Source: Streptomyces rishiriensis (GTDB lineage Bacteria; Actinomycetota; Actinomycetes; Streptomycetales; Streptomycetaceae). From it: a DNA stretch of 64,000 nt. The number at the start of each line of letters is the position of its first letter. Within the stretch, counting starts at the first letter, position 1. Below the pieces are notes generated by a model. It did not search any database. It was not told the DNA's origin and saw only the letters and a list, made by a program, of their open reading frames with translations. The stretch spans positions 434,001 through 498,000 of the forward strand of contig NZ_BEWA01000002.1 of assembly GCF_003112535.1 (NCBI RefSeq), in the 5' to 3' direction. A program made the position numbers and the translations under genes. This document shows positions 44,372 to 52,375 of this stretch, piece after piece.

Positions 44372-44516
44372 GACGTGCCTGCCTTCGCTGTTCACGGGGG
44401 TTCCCGGAGGTGGGGTGCGGCAGCACGCTAGCGACGGCGAAAGGGACAAAGAGCCTGACAGGGACAGGGGTCGGGGATCTTAGGCCGCGCTTAAGGAAGG
44501 CATCGGGACCGGTTAA

Positions 44517-44528
44517 AGGTCGAGACCT
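44517..44528 (-). promoter_or_regulatory. DasR-like (dre) / chitinase-promoter repeat
   Basis: AGGTCGAGACCT is a dyad matching the DasR core GGTCTAGACC at 9 of 10 and resembling the 12-bp repeat of known Streptomyces chitinase promoters. It lies upstream of the chitinase and just past the kinase stop (44567). GlcNAc-6-phosphate control is inferred. Confidence 0.5.
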
Positions 44529-44566
44529 GTCCACCCCTCGTGGAGCAGCACGACCCGGTCCCTCCG

Positions 44567-45937
44567 TCACCCGACCGCCAGGCGTCTGCGGCGTCGGACG
44601 GCGCCCCGGTGGCCCCTGCGCACCGGTTCACGGCCGTCCAGCTGTATCCAGACGCGGACCTCGGCGCCGCCCAGCACCGAGGAGCCGATGCGGACGTCGC
44701 CGCCGGTCGACTCCGCGAGACGGCGGACGATGTCCAGGCCGAGGCCCGTGGAGCCGGCCGCCCCCGAGCCGCGGCCGCGGGCCATCGCCGCCTCGGGGTC
44801 GGGTATGCCGGGGCCCGCGTCCGAGACGAGGACGATCACCGCGTCGTCGCCGTTGTGGACGTCGACCGCGAAGGCCGTGCCCTCCGGGGTGTGCCGGAAG
44901 ACGTTGCCGAGGAGGGCGTCGAGGGCGGCAGCCAGGTCCGCTCGGGCCACGGGTATGCGCACCGGTCGGTCGACGCCGGCCGTGCGCACCTTGCGGCCCT
45001 CGTCCTCGGCGAGCGCCGACCAGAACGCCATGCGCTCGCGCACCACTTCGGCCGCGTCGCACCCGGCGCCGGGGCCGGGTGCGGCCGTCTGCGGTTTCGC
45101 CTCCCGGGCGGTGCGGATGATCGTGTCGACCTCGCGCTCCAGCTGGGCGACCGCCGTACGGGTCTGCTCGGCGGCCGGGGAGTCGCCGAGAGAGGCCGCG
45201 TTGAGCCGCAGGACGGTGAGCGGGGTACGCAGACGGTGGGACAGGTCGGCCGCCAACTCCCTTTCATTGGCCAGGAGTTGCACCACCTGATCGGCCATCG
45301 AGTTGAACGCGACCGCCGCCAGGCGCAGTTCGTTCGGCCCCTCCTCCGGCACCCTCGCGCCGAGCTTGCCCTCCCCCAGTTCGTGCGCGCCCTCGACGAG
45401 CCGCCTGGCCGGCTGCACCATGCGGACGCCGAGCCGGTCGGCGACCGCGACCGAGCCGACGACCAGCGCGACACCGACCGCCGCCAGCACCGCCCAGGCC
45501 GTGCCGACCCCGTTGCTCATCGCGGACTCGGGGACGTACACCTCGATCACCACGGTCCCCAGGCTCAGCGCGACGGGCTGGAGCAGCGCGGACCCGCCCG
45601 GGACGTCCGTCGTGGAGGCGCGGCCCAGCTTCCGCACGGCCGCGACGTCCGAGGCGGCGGCGCGCTGCCGGCCGAGGTCGACGGCCGGCCGGCCGTCGAC
45701 CGCCGGCAGGTGCACGGCCATGCCGTCGTCGGAGCCGGCGGAGGCCACCACCCGCTCCAACTGATCGCGGTCGGTGGTGATGGACAGCGCCGGCACCACC
45801 ACCGCGGCCTCCCGTTCCGCGTTGGAGAAGGCGCGGTCACGGGCCATCTCCTTGACGACCAGCCCGAGCGGGACGGCGAAGGCGACCACGACCATGGTGG
45901 TGACCGCCAGGCAGACCTTGACCAGAGCCCATCTCAC
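44567..45937 (-). CDS. Two-component sensor histidine kinase
   Basis: 456-aa membrane kinase. First span WALVKVCLAVTTMVVVAF (about residues 3-20), an extracytoplasmic sensor loop of about 120 residues, second span WAVLAAVGVALVVGSVAV (about 148-165), HAMP-like linker, then the DHp helix with the phosphorylated His in LSHRLRTPLTVLRL (about 244-257). The catalytic domain has N box LLGNVFRHTPEG, G1 SDAGPGIPDPE and G2 GSTGLGLDIVRRL. GTG start at 45937 overlaps the response-regulator stop (GTGA). Signal unknown. Confidence 0.92.
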   Translation of the reverse strand: MRWALVKVCLAVTTMVVVAFAVPLGLVVKEMARDRAFSNAEREAAVVVPALSITTDRDQLERVVASAGSDDGMAVHLPAVDGRPAVDLGRQRAAASDVAAVRKLGRASTTDVPGGSALLQPVALSLGTVVIEVYVPESAMSNGVGTAWAVLAAVGVALVVGSVAVADRLGVRMVQPARRLVEGAHELGEGKLGARVPEEGPNELRLAAVAFNSMADQVVQLLANERELAADLSHRLRTPLTVLRLNAASLGDSPAAEQTRTAVAQLEREVDTIIRTAREAKPQTAAPGPGAGCDAAEVVRERMAFWSALAEDEGRKVRTAGVDRPVRIPVARADLAAALDALLGNVFRHTPEGTAFAVDVHNGDDAVIVLVSDAGPGIPDPEAAMARGRGSGAAGSTGLGLDIVRRLAESTGGDVRIGSSVLGGAEVRVWIQLDGREPVRRGHRGAVRRRRRLAVG

Positions 45938-46641
45938 AGCGCCGACGCCCCTTCCCCCGGTGGTTCGAGCTTCACTCCGACGCCCCGCAGGGTGTGCAGA
46001 TAGCGCGGGCTCGCCGCCGTCTCGCCCAGCTTCCGCCGCAGCCAGGACAGATGGACGTCGATGGTCTGGTCGTCGCCGTAGGACTGCTGCCACACCTCGG
46101 CGAGCAGTTCACGGCGCGCGACGACGACACCCGGCCGGCCCGCGAGGAAGGCGAGCAGGTCGAACTCGCGGCGGGTGAGGTCGAGTCGTACGCCGTCCAG
46201 CTCGGCCTGCCGGCGCAGCGGGTCGACGGCCAGGCCGCCGATGCGCAGGACGCTGGACGGCGCGGCCTCCCCGGCGCCGGACCGGGCCCGGCGCAGCACG
46301 GCCGCCATCCTCGCCGACAGATGCTCCACCGAGAACGGCTTCGTCAGATAGTCGTCCGCGCCCGCGTTCAGCAACCGGACGATCTCCGCCTCGTCGTCGC
46401 GGGCGGTGGCGATGATGACCGGGACGTCCGTGATGCCGCGCAGCATCTTCAGGGCCTCGGAGCCGTCCAGGTCGGGCAGGCCGAGGTCGAGCACGACCAC
46501 GTCGAAGCGGAAATGGGCGACCTCGCGCAGCGCCTCCAACGCCGTGCCCACGCTGCGCACGGTGTGCGAGGCGTCGGTCAGCTGCCGGATGAGCGCCGAG
46601 CGCACGAACTGGTCGTCCTCGACCACGAGCACACTTGCCAT
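45934..46641 (-). CDS. OmpR-family response regulator
   Basis: 235-aa DNA-binding response regulator partnered with the downstream kinase. The receiver domain shows acidic pair VVEDDQF (Asp9, Asp10), phospho-acceptor Asp in VVLDLGLPDLDG (about residue 51), Thr in IIATARDD and Lys in YLTKPFSV. The C-terminal winged helix has LTRREFDLLAFLAGRPG and VDVHLSWLRRKLG-type recognition (DQTIDVHLSWLRRKL). Overlaps the kinase by 4 bp. The adjacent chitinase is a possible but unproven target. Confidence 0.94.
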   Translation of the reverse strand: MASVLVVEDDQFVRSALIRQLTDASHTVRSVGTALEALREVAHFRFDVVVLDLGLPDLDGSEALKMLRGITDVPVIIATARDDEAEIVRLLNAGADDYLTKPFSVEHLSARMAAVLRRARSGAGEAAPSSVLRIGGLAVDPLRRQAELDGVRLDLTRREFDLLAFLAGRPGVVVARRELLAEVWQQSYGDDQTIDVHLSWLRRKLGETAASPRYLHTLRGVGVKLEPPGEGASAL

Positions 46642-46784
46642 GCGCCGCAACCTACGCCATGCCGGCGAGCGCCATCCGGGCCTGTGGACAACTCGGCTCC
46701 TGTGGACGACCGGTGAGGCGCCGTACCGGATCGGGGGCACATCCGTGCGACACGGGTGAGACGGGTGGGGCAGGATGGCCCGCG

Positions 46785-47309
46785 ATGCGCAGAGGACTCG
46801 TACACGTACTGGCCTGGTTGCTCGCCACCGGCGCGGCGGTCACGCTGTCGTGGTGGGGCGTCCACACGGTGATGGCGGGCACGGTCTACGACCCGCCGCG
46901 CGCCCTGCCGCTCACCGCGGCGGACGCCACCGCGCGGGAGCCGGGCCCCCGGGCCTCCTCGACGAGCCGTCCCACCCCGTCGGCCAGCCCGTCCCGGCGC
47001 CCGAGTCGCACGCCCGCCGCGCCGGCGCCTTCGAGGACGGCGACGGCGACGGCCGGCCCCTCCCCCGCCTCCTCCGCGACGGCCGGGAGCACCGTCAAGA
47101 GCTACGACACCGACGGCGGCCGGGCCGTCTTCGACCTCGGCCGGACCTCGGCGACGCTCGTCTCGGCCACCCCGGGCGCGGGCTGGTCCATGCAGGTGTG
47201 GAAGACGCAGTCGTGGATCCGCGTGGAGTTCGCCTCCGGGGCGGACCGGGTCTCGGTCTTCTGCACCTGGCACGACGGGCCGCCCCGGGTGGAGATCGGC
47301 ACGTACTGA
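46785..47309 (+). CDS. Single-span, Ser/Thr/Pro-rich exported protein
   Basis: 174-aa protein. The N-terminal basic start MRRGLVH is followed by a hydrophobic segment (LAWLLATGAAVTLSWWGV, about residues 8-25) acting as anchor or signal. An extracytoplasmic Ser/Thr/Ala/Pro-rich linker (about 45-95) leads to a compact C-terminal domain of about 75 residues (VFDLGRTSATLVSATPGAGW, ending HDGPPRVEIGTY). No named family recognised. It is divergent from the two-component genes and convergent with the spermidine-synthase-like gene. Confidence 0.7.
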   Translation: MRRGLVHVLAWLLATGAAVTLSWWGVHTVMAGTVYDPPRALPLTAADATAREPGPRASSTSRPTPSASPSRRPSRTPAAPAPSRTATATAGPSPASSATAGSTVKSYDTDGGRAVFDLGRTSATLVSATPGAGWSMQVWKTQSWIRVEFASGADRVSVFCTWHDGPPRVEIGTY

Positions 47310-47358
47310 CCGAGGTGCTGCCGCGGAAGGGCCGCGGAAGGGCCGCGGGAGGGGCCCG

Positions 47359-48231
47359 CTAGCGGAACACGGAGGGCGGGGGCGCCGGTGAGGCCACCGC
47401 CGTGGCGTCGGCGACCGGCGCGGCCCCGCCGGTGAAGTCCGTGAGCGCGCGGCCGTGTTCGACCCGGCCGGGGTGCGGATCGGAGGCGGCCCGGCGGGTC
47501 AGTTCGGCGATCGGCAGGGGCAGGTCGGAGGCGACGAGCACCGCGTTGCCGAATCGTCTGCCCCGCAGCACGGTCGGGTCGGCGACCAGCGCGAGATCCG
47601 GGAATCGCGCGGCCGCGGTGGCGATCTGACCGCGCAGATGGGTGAGCGGCGGACCGTCGGCGATGTTGGCGGCATAGCGCCCGCCGGGTTTCAGCGCCCT
47701 GCGGACCTCGTCGAGGAACTCGGCGGAGGTGAGGTGGGCGGGCGTGCGGGCCCCGCTGAACACATCGGCGATGACGAGGTCGGCCCAGCCGTCCGGCACC
47801 TTGGCGAGCCCCTCCCGCGCGTCGGCGGACCGGACCCTGATCCTGGCCCCGGGGTCCAACGGCAGCTCGCGGCGGACCAGTTCGACGAGGGGGGCGTCGC
47901 GTTCGACGACCTGCTGGGTGGAGCGGGGCCGGGTGGCGGCGACGTACCGCGCGAGCGTGAGGGCGCCGCCGCCGAGGTGCACCACCTGCACGGGCTTGCC
48001 GGGCGCGGAGGCGAGGTCGATGACATGGCCCAGGCGCCGCTGGTACTCGAAGGAGAGGTAGGAGGGGTCGTCGAGGTCGACGTGCGACTGGGGGGCTCCG
48101 TCGATGAGCAGCGTCCAGGCGCGCGGCCGCTCCCGGTCGGGCACGAGCTGGGCGAGCCCGCCGTCCACGGTCTCGACGACGTCGGCGGCGTCGGCGTCCC
48201 GCCCGCGCCGGGTGTTCCTGGACTTTGCCAT
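47359..48231 (-). CDS. Spermidine-synthase-like (polyamine aminopropyltransferase-fold) protein
   Basis: 290-aa Rossmann-fold protein related to the spermidine synthase/methyltransferase superfamily. The nucleotide-binding loop is VVHLGGGALTLARYV (about residues 78-92), followed by acidic VERDAPLVELV and DLVIADVFSGAR, where Asp occupies the usual catalytic position. Bacterial relatives often have unknown substrates, so true spermidine synthesis is uncertain. No decarboxylase gene adjoins. I chose ATG 48231 (MAKSRNTRRG); longer in-frame starts add unconserved sequence. Confidence 0.8.
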   Translation of the reverse strand: MAKSRNTRRGRDADAADVVETVDGGLAQLVPDRERPRAWTLLIDGAPQSHVDLDDPSYLSFEYQRRLGHVIDLASAPGKPVQVVHLGGGALTLARYVAATRPRSTQQVVERDAPLVELVRRELPLDPGARIRVRSADAREGLAKVPDGWADLVIADVFSGARTPAHLTSAEFLDEVRRALKPGGRYAANIADGPPLTHLRGQIATAAARFPDLALVADPTVLRGRRFGNAVLVASDLPLPIAELTRRAASDPHPGRVEHGRALTDFTGGAAPVADATAVASPAPPPSVFR

Positions 48232-48363
48232 GACAGCATTTTCGCAGGCCGACGGCGCTCCCCGTGCCCCCGGCCGGCACAGCGCGCCCGGCACGCGCGC
48301 GTGCGGGCGGCCGACCGCTCGCGCCCCGCGCGGGGCCCTCGCCTCACACGGCGACGGGATCCC

Positions 48364-48756
48364 TCACCGGCAGCTGTCCGCCGCCTCGATCAGCCGGGCC
48401 GCCTCGCCCAACGCCCGCCGCAGGACCGCCGGATCCGTCGCGAGGTCCGCCCCACCGGGCGGCACCAGCCAGTCCGAGCCCCGGGGCGGGGGTTCGGGGG
48501 CGAGTCTCAGCCCGCGGCCGTCGGTCCCGGTGCAGGTGCTGCCCGGCACGTCCCAGGCCGCCGCCGTGCCGGCCGGCACCACGAAGCCGAGGGTGTCGTC
48601 ACCGTCGTCGTGCAGGACGGGTCCCATCCCGTCCCCGGCCGACGACGCCCTTCGCAGGATGTCGACCGCCTCCAACCCCTGACGGGTGGGCACCGTCACT
48701 AAGTCGCACGCCGCCACCGGCGACGTACGAGGATCGTTGCTCTGGCTGGTCTCCAT
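48364..48756 (-). CDS. Small acidic hypothetical protein, divergent from the HTH/TPR regulator
   Basis: 130-aa protein with no recognised domain. ATG 48756 (METSQSND) has GGAG upstream at normal spacing; a further in-frame start at 48816 is possible. Features: PTRQGLEAVDILRRA (about residues 24-38), a short beta-rich middle (TLGFVVPAGTAAAWDVPGS), and LRRALGEAARLIEAAD at the C-terminus. It is divergent from the NsdA-like gene across a 255-bp spacer that contains a dyad, so the two may be co-regulated. Confidence 0.65.
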   Translation of the reverse strand: METSQSNDPRTSPVAACDLVTVPTRQGLEAVDILRRASSAGDGMGPVLHDDGDDTLGFVVPAGTAAAWDVPGSTCTGTDGRGLRLAPEPPPRGSDWLVPPGGADLATDPAVLRRALGEAARLIEAADSCR

Positions 48757-48880
48757 CCCGGCCTCCACCGCGCAGCCCGCCTGTACTCCGCAAGGTTCAA
48801 CGTCACACGGCGTCAAGGGCTACGGCGGAAGTCCGCCGCAAAGGATGGCATTTCATGGCAGATCACGGATGAGATATCCG

Positions 48881-48894
48881 GTTTGTAGCCAAAC
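48881..48894. promoter_or_regulatory. Dyad between divergent genes 48364 and 49012
   Basis: GTTTG-TAGC-CAAAC, a 14-bp inverted repeat in the lowest-GC part of the 255-bp spacer. Candidate operator of the adjacent HTH regulator; short, so weakly supported. Confidence 0.35.
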
Positions 48895-49011
48895 ACCGCG
48901 TGACGGCCCGATCACAGCAGGTACGTTCTTGCCGCCGGGAACAAGGGTGCCACACGGACACCTCACCCCTGCTCCGGCATGGTTCGACGGTTCGCACGAG
49001 AGGACCCGGCC

Positions 49012-50472
49012 ATGGCGTCGTCAACGGTGACCCCACCTCGGCCCGACCGGCCACCACGGCCCAACCTCGCCTTCCGACAGCTGCGCGGACACCGCTCACC
49101 GGCCGAGTTCGCCGCCCTCGTGCGGCGGGCCGCGCGCGAGATCGGCGAGCGGGTCAGCTGCGACGCGCGCTACATCGGGCGGGTCGAGGCCGGTGAGATC
49201 CGCTGCCCCAACTACGCGTACGAGCGGGTGTTCCTGCACATGTTCCCCGGCCGCACGCTCACCGACCTGGGCTTCGCACCTCGCTCGACCGTTCGCGGCC
49301 GGGGGGCGCGCACCGCCGAGGAAGCGCCGTGCGCGCACTTCCCGCGGCCGGCGCGCACCACGAGTGACGAGCAGGACACGGGTGAGACGGGTGGAGCGCA
49401 CGAGCCGTATGACACGCAGAACCCGTACGACACGCACCACGACCACGAGGAGAGCGACGTGCTGCGTCGCGCATTCATGACCGGCGGAGGCGCCACCATG
49501 GCCGTCGCCACCCTGGGCCCCTTCGGATTCGCCCATGCCGCGTCCGCGGCCGCCCGCCCCGGGCGCCGCGCGGGGACGAGCGAGGCGGGCGCCCTGGAAG
49601 AAGCGGTCCGCAGGATCCGGCTGCTGGACGACCGGCACGGGGCCGACGGCCTCTACCGGCGCGCGGCCGCTCCGCTGCGCGCCGCCTACGCGCTGCTGGA
49701 CGCCGGGACCACCCGGCAGACGACCTCCGACCGGCTCCACTCCGGCGCCGGGGAGCTCGCCATCTCCGTGGGCTGGCTCGCGCACGACTCGGGCCGCTTC
49801 GACGACGCCCGCTCGCATTACGCCGAGGCCCTGGCGACCGCGAGGATGGCCGGGGACCCGGCGCTGGAGGCGCACGCCTTCTGCAACACCGCGTTCCTCG
49901 CGCGCGACGCCGGCCGCCCCCGCGAGGCCGTGCGGGCGGCCCAGGCCGCACAGCGCGTCGCCCGCCCGCTGGGCTCGCCCCGCCTGATGTCGCTGCTCGC
50001 GCTGCGCGAGGCGGGCGGTTGGGCCGGGCTCGCCGACCGGGGCGGCTGCGAACAGGCCCTGGTGCGCGCGCAGGCCCTCTACGACCGGGGTCCGTGCGAC
50101 CACGACCCCGAGTGGATGAGCTTCTACGGCGAGGCCGAGCTGGAGGGGCTCACGGCGCAGTGCTGGTCCACCCTGGGCGAGTGGCCGCGCGCGGCACGGC
50201 ACGCCGGGCGGGCGGCAGAGCTGCAGGACCCGCACTTCACCCGCAACATCGCCCTGTACACGGCCGAGTTCGCGGACGACCTCGCGCGCGGGGGGCGGCC
50301 CGACGAGGCCGCGGTCGCCGGGATGCGGGTCCTGGACCTGCTCGACCAGGTCCAGTCGTCCCGGATCCAGACGATGCTGGCGGGAACGGCCAGGGTGCTG
50401 CTGCCGCACCGGCGCGCCGGCGGCGTCTCGACGTTCCTGGAGCGGCACGCCTCGACACCGCGCATGTCCTGA
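49012..50472 (+). CDS. NsdA-like HTH/TPR regulator
   Basis: 486-aa protein with an N-terminal XRE-like helix-turn-helix (about residues 18-85; LRGHRSPAEFAALVRRAARE and RYIGRVEAGEIRCPNYAYER). An acidic His-rich linker follows (about 118-148), then an unusual hydrophobic stretch starting with twin arginines (LRRAFMTGGGATMAVATLG, about 151-169), then TPR-type helical repeats to the end (HYAEALATARMAGDPALEAH; GEWPRAARHAGRAAEL). This layout fits the Streptomyces family that includes the antibiotic-production regulator NsdA. ATG 49012 has GAGAGGA 8 nt upstream, better than ATG 48979. Function here is inferred. Confidence 0.8.
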   Translation: MASSTVTPPRPDRPPRPNLAFRQLRGHRSPAEFAALVRRAAREIGERVSCDARYIGRVEAGEIRCPNYAYERVFLHMFPGRTLTDLGFAPRSTVRGRGARTAEEAPCAHFPRPARTTSDEQDTGETGGAHEPYDTQNPYDTHHDHEESDVLRRAFMTGGGATMAVATLGPFGFAHAASAAARPGRRAGTSEAGALEEAVRRIRLLDDRHGADGLYRRAAAPLRAAYALLDAGTTRQTTSDRLHSGAGELAISVGWLAHDSGRFDDARSHYAEALATARMAGDPALEAHAFCNTAFLARDAGRPREAVRAAQAAQRVARPLGSPRLMSLLALREAGGWAGLADRGGCEQALVRAQALYDRGPCDHDPEWMSFYGEAELEGLTAQCWSTLGEWPRAARHAGRAAELQDPHFTRNIALYTAEFADDLARGGRPDEAAVAGMRVLDLLDQVQSSRIQTMLAGTARVLLPHRRAGGVSTFLERHASTPRMS

Positions 50473-50606
50473 GGGACCCCCCCGGCGGCGTCGGGCGGCG
50501 TCGGGCGGCGGGTCGGGGACGCCGCGGACGACGACGCCGGCCGGGACGCCCCGACTCGGGCTCGCCCCCCCCACTCGGCTCGCCCGGCCCTGTTCGGACC
50601 GGCCCG

Positions 50607-51200
50607 CTAGCCGAGGTGGCCGAGGTCGTTCCAGCTCTCGATCGCCGGTTCGCCGTACGCCCAGCCCAGCACCGACAGCGACGTCGGGTTGAGGCGGATG
50701 CGCGCCGCGAAGTCCAGCGGCAGACCCAGCCAGCGTGCCCCGATGGAGCGGAGGATGTGACCGTGGGCGAAGACCAGGACGTCCCGGTCGGCCGAGCGGG
50801 CCCAGGCGACGACCTCGTCCGCGCGGGCCGCCACCTCGGCGAGGGTCTCGCCCTCGGGGACGCCGTCGCGCCAGATGAGCCAGCCGGGCCGGACGGCCTG
50901 GATCTCGGCGGGAGTCATGCCCTCGTAGGCGCCGTAGTGCCACTCCATGAGCGTGTCCCAGGTCGTGGCGCGTTCACCGAAACCGGCGAGCTCGCACGTC
51001 TCCCGCGCGCGGACCAGCGGGCTGGTGCGTATCTCCACGTCCGCGAGGCCCTCGTGGGGCGCCCGGTGCAGCCGCTCGCCCAGCAGTTTCGCGCCCCTGC
51101 GCCCCTCTTCCAGGAGGGGGACATCGGTCCTGCCGGTGTGCTTGCCGGACAGCGACCACTCGGTCTGTCCGTGCCGGGCCAGCAGGATGCGCGGTGCCAT
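50607..51200 (-). CDS. Histidine phosphatase (phosphoglycerate-mutase family)
   Basis: 197-aa cytoplasmic phosphatase-superfamily enzyme. The catalytic signature [11 protein letters not shown] (His near residue 10) is followed by the second Arg in [11 protein letters not shown], a Glu in [11 protein letters not shown], and the second catalytic His in [13 protein letters not shown] (about residue 150). Length suits a single-domain broad-specificity phosphatase rather than a glycolytic mutase. GGAAAGG lies before ATG 51200. Substrate unknown. Confidence 0.9.
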   Translation of the reverse strand: MAPRILLARHGQTEWSLSGKHTGRTDVPLLEEGRRGAKLLGERLHRAPHEGLADVEIRTSPLVRARETCELAGFGERATTWDTLMEWHYGAYEGMTPAEIQAVRPGWLIWRDGVPEGETLAEVAARADEVVAWARSADRDVLVFAHGHILRSIGARWLGLPLDFAARIRLNPTSLSVLGWAYGEPAIESWNDLGHLG

Positions 51201-51421
51201 GGGGGACCTTTCCGGGAGAACCCCGGGACGAACCAGGGGGGAGATCAGGGGCCGATCCCCTCCATCATCGCTCACCCTGAACAGGGGCAACCCGGTGGGC
51301 GATCCCGGCGTCTTTGAGATCCGGGGCACTCATCGCCGGATCATGCACACGCCGTAAAGTGGCCTGTCCCGCGCCACCGGCGCCGCAGCGACGACACAGA
51401 CGAGAAGGGGGAGGCGATCGG

Positions 51422-52375
51422 ATGCCGCAGACCGAGACACCAGGCACCGAGGCGGCCCCGCGGACGCGGCTGCGCTGGTGGACCGAGCTGCCCCTGCTCG
51501 TGCTGGTGTACGCCTGCTACTCGGGGGGCCGGCTGCTCGCCCGGGGCGACGTGAGCACCGCGGTCGACCACGGCCTGGCGATCCTGCGCGTCGAGAAGTT
51601 CCTGCACATCAACGCCGAGCACCCGCTGAACAAGCTGTTCAGGACCGAGGCGTGGATCGGCGTGCCGGCCGACTTCTGGTACGCGTCGCTGCACTACCTG
51701 GTCACGCCCGCGATACTGATCTGGCTGTTCCGGTCCCGGGCGCTGCACTACCGGGCGGCCCGCACCTGGCTGATGACGTCCACCTTCATGGGCCTCGTCG
51801 GCTTCACGCTGATACCCACCTGCCCGCCCCGGCTGCTGTCGGCGAGCCACGGCTTCGTGGACACCATGGCCCAGTACAGCTCGTACGGCTGGTGGGGCGG
51901 CGAGGCGAGCGCGCCGCGCGGCATGGGCGGGATGACCAACCAGTACGCCGCCATGCCGAGCCTGCACGTGGGCTGGGCCCTGTGGTGCGGCGTGATGCTG
52001 TGGCGGCACGGCGGCACGCGCACGGCGAAGACGGCGGGCGTCGTCTACCCGCTGGTGACGACGCTCGTGGTGATGGGCACCGCCAACCACTACTTCCTCG
52101 ACGCGGTCGCGGGCGCGGCCGTGATGGGCGTCGGTCTGCTGCTGACCCCGCTGGTGCTGCGCGGCGCGGACCGCGCCCGGGTGTGGTTCACGGCCCGGGT
52201 CCCGCTGGTCCCGGCGGCCTCCACCGACACACCGGCCCCGATTGTCAGTGGCGGATGCCAGACTTCCACGGGTGAGCGAATTCCACGGCAGCGCGAGTCA
52301 CGGCACCGGCCCGGAGCCGACCCGGACGCTTCTCCCTCGGATGCGGGGGACGGCGCTCCGGCAGCGGCTCGCTGA
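51422..52375 (+). CDS. PAP2/Aur1-type membrane phosphatase or inositol-phosphotransferase
   Basis: 317-aa membrane protein with about six spans, of the PAP2_3 (Aur1/Ipt1-like) group. Phosphatase motifs: MPSLHVGWALW (PSxH, near residue 178) and ANHYFLDAVAGA (HxxxD, near 222), both on the same membrane side. After the last span (near 255) comes a 60-residue polar tail that is probably disordered. GGGGGAGGCG lies 9 nt before the ATG. The 3' end carries the promoter and first 104 bp of the following nuclease gene in another frame. Confidence 0.88.
   Translation: MPQTETPGTEAAPRTRLRWWTELPLLVLVYACYSGGRLLARGDVSTAVDHGLAILRVEKFLHINAEHPLNKLFRTEAWIGVPADFWYASLHYLVTPAILIWLFRSRALHYRAARTWLMTSTFMGLVGFTLIPTCPPRLLSASHGFVDTMAQYSSYGWWGGEASAPRGMGGMTNQYAAMPSLHVGWALWCGVMLWRHGGTRTAKTAGVVYPLVTTLVVMGTANHYFLDAVAGAAVMGVGLLLTPLVLRGADRARVWFTARVPLVPAASTDTPAPIVSGGCQTSTGERIPRQRESRHRPGADPDASPSDAGDGAPAAAR
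52242..52264 (+). promoter_or_regulatory. RecA-independent DNA-damage (PafBC-type) promoter, leaderless
   Basis: TTGTCAGTG (52242-52250), 8 nt, then CAGACT (52259-52264). The actinobacterial RecA-NDp/PafBC consensus is TTGTCRGTG-N8-TAnnnT; only the T of the -10 differs. Transcription would begin about 7 nt downstream, at the GTG start codon 52272, giving a leaderless mRNA. It lies within the coding end of the PAP2 gene. Confidence 0.75.

Noticed and set aside
50473..50606. Short tandem GTCGGGCGGC repeats near 50490
   Set aside because: About three copies in a GC-rich spacer; ordinary low complexity for this base composition.
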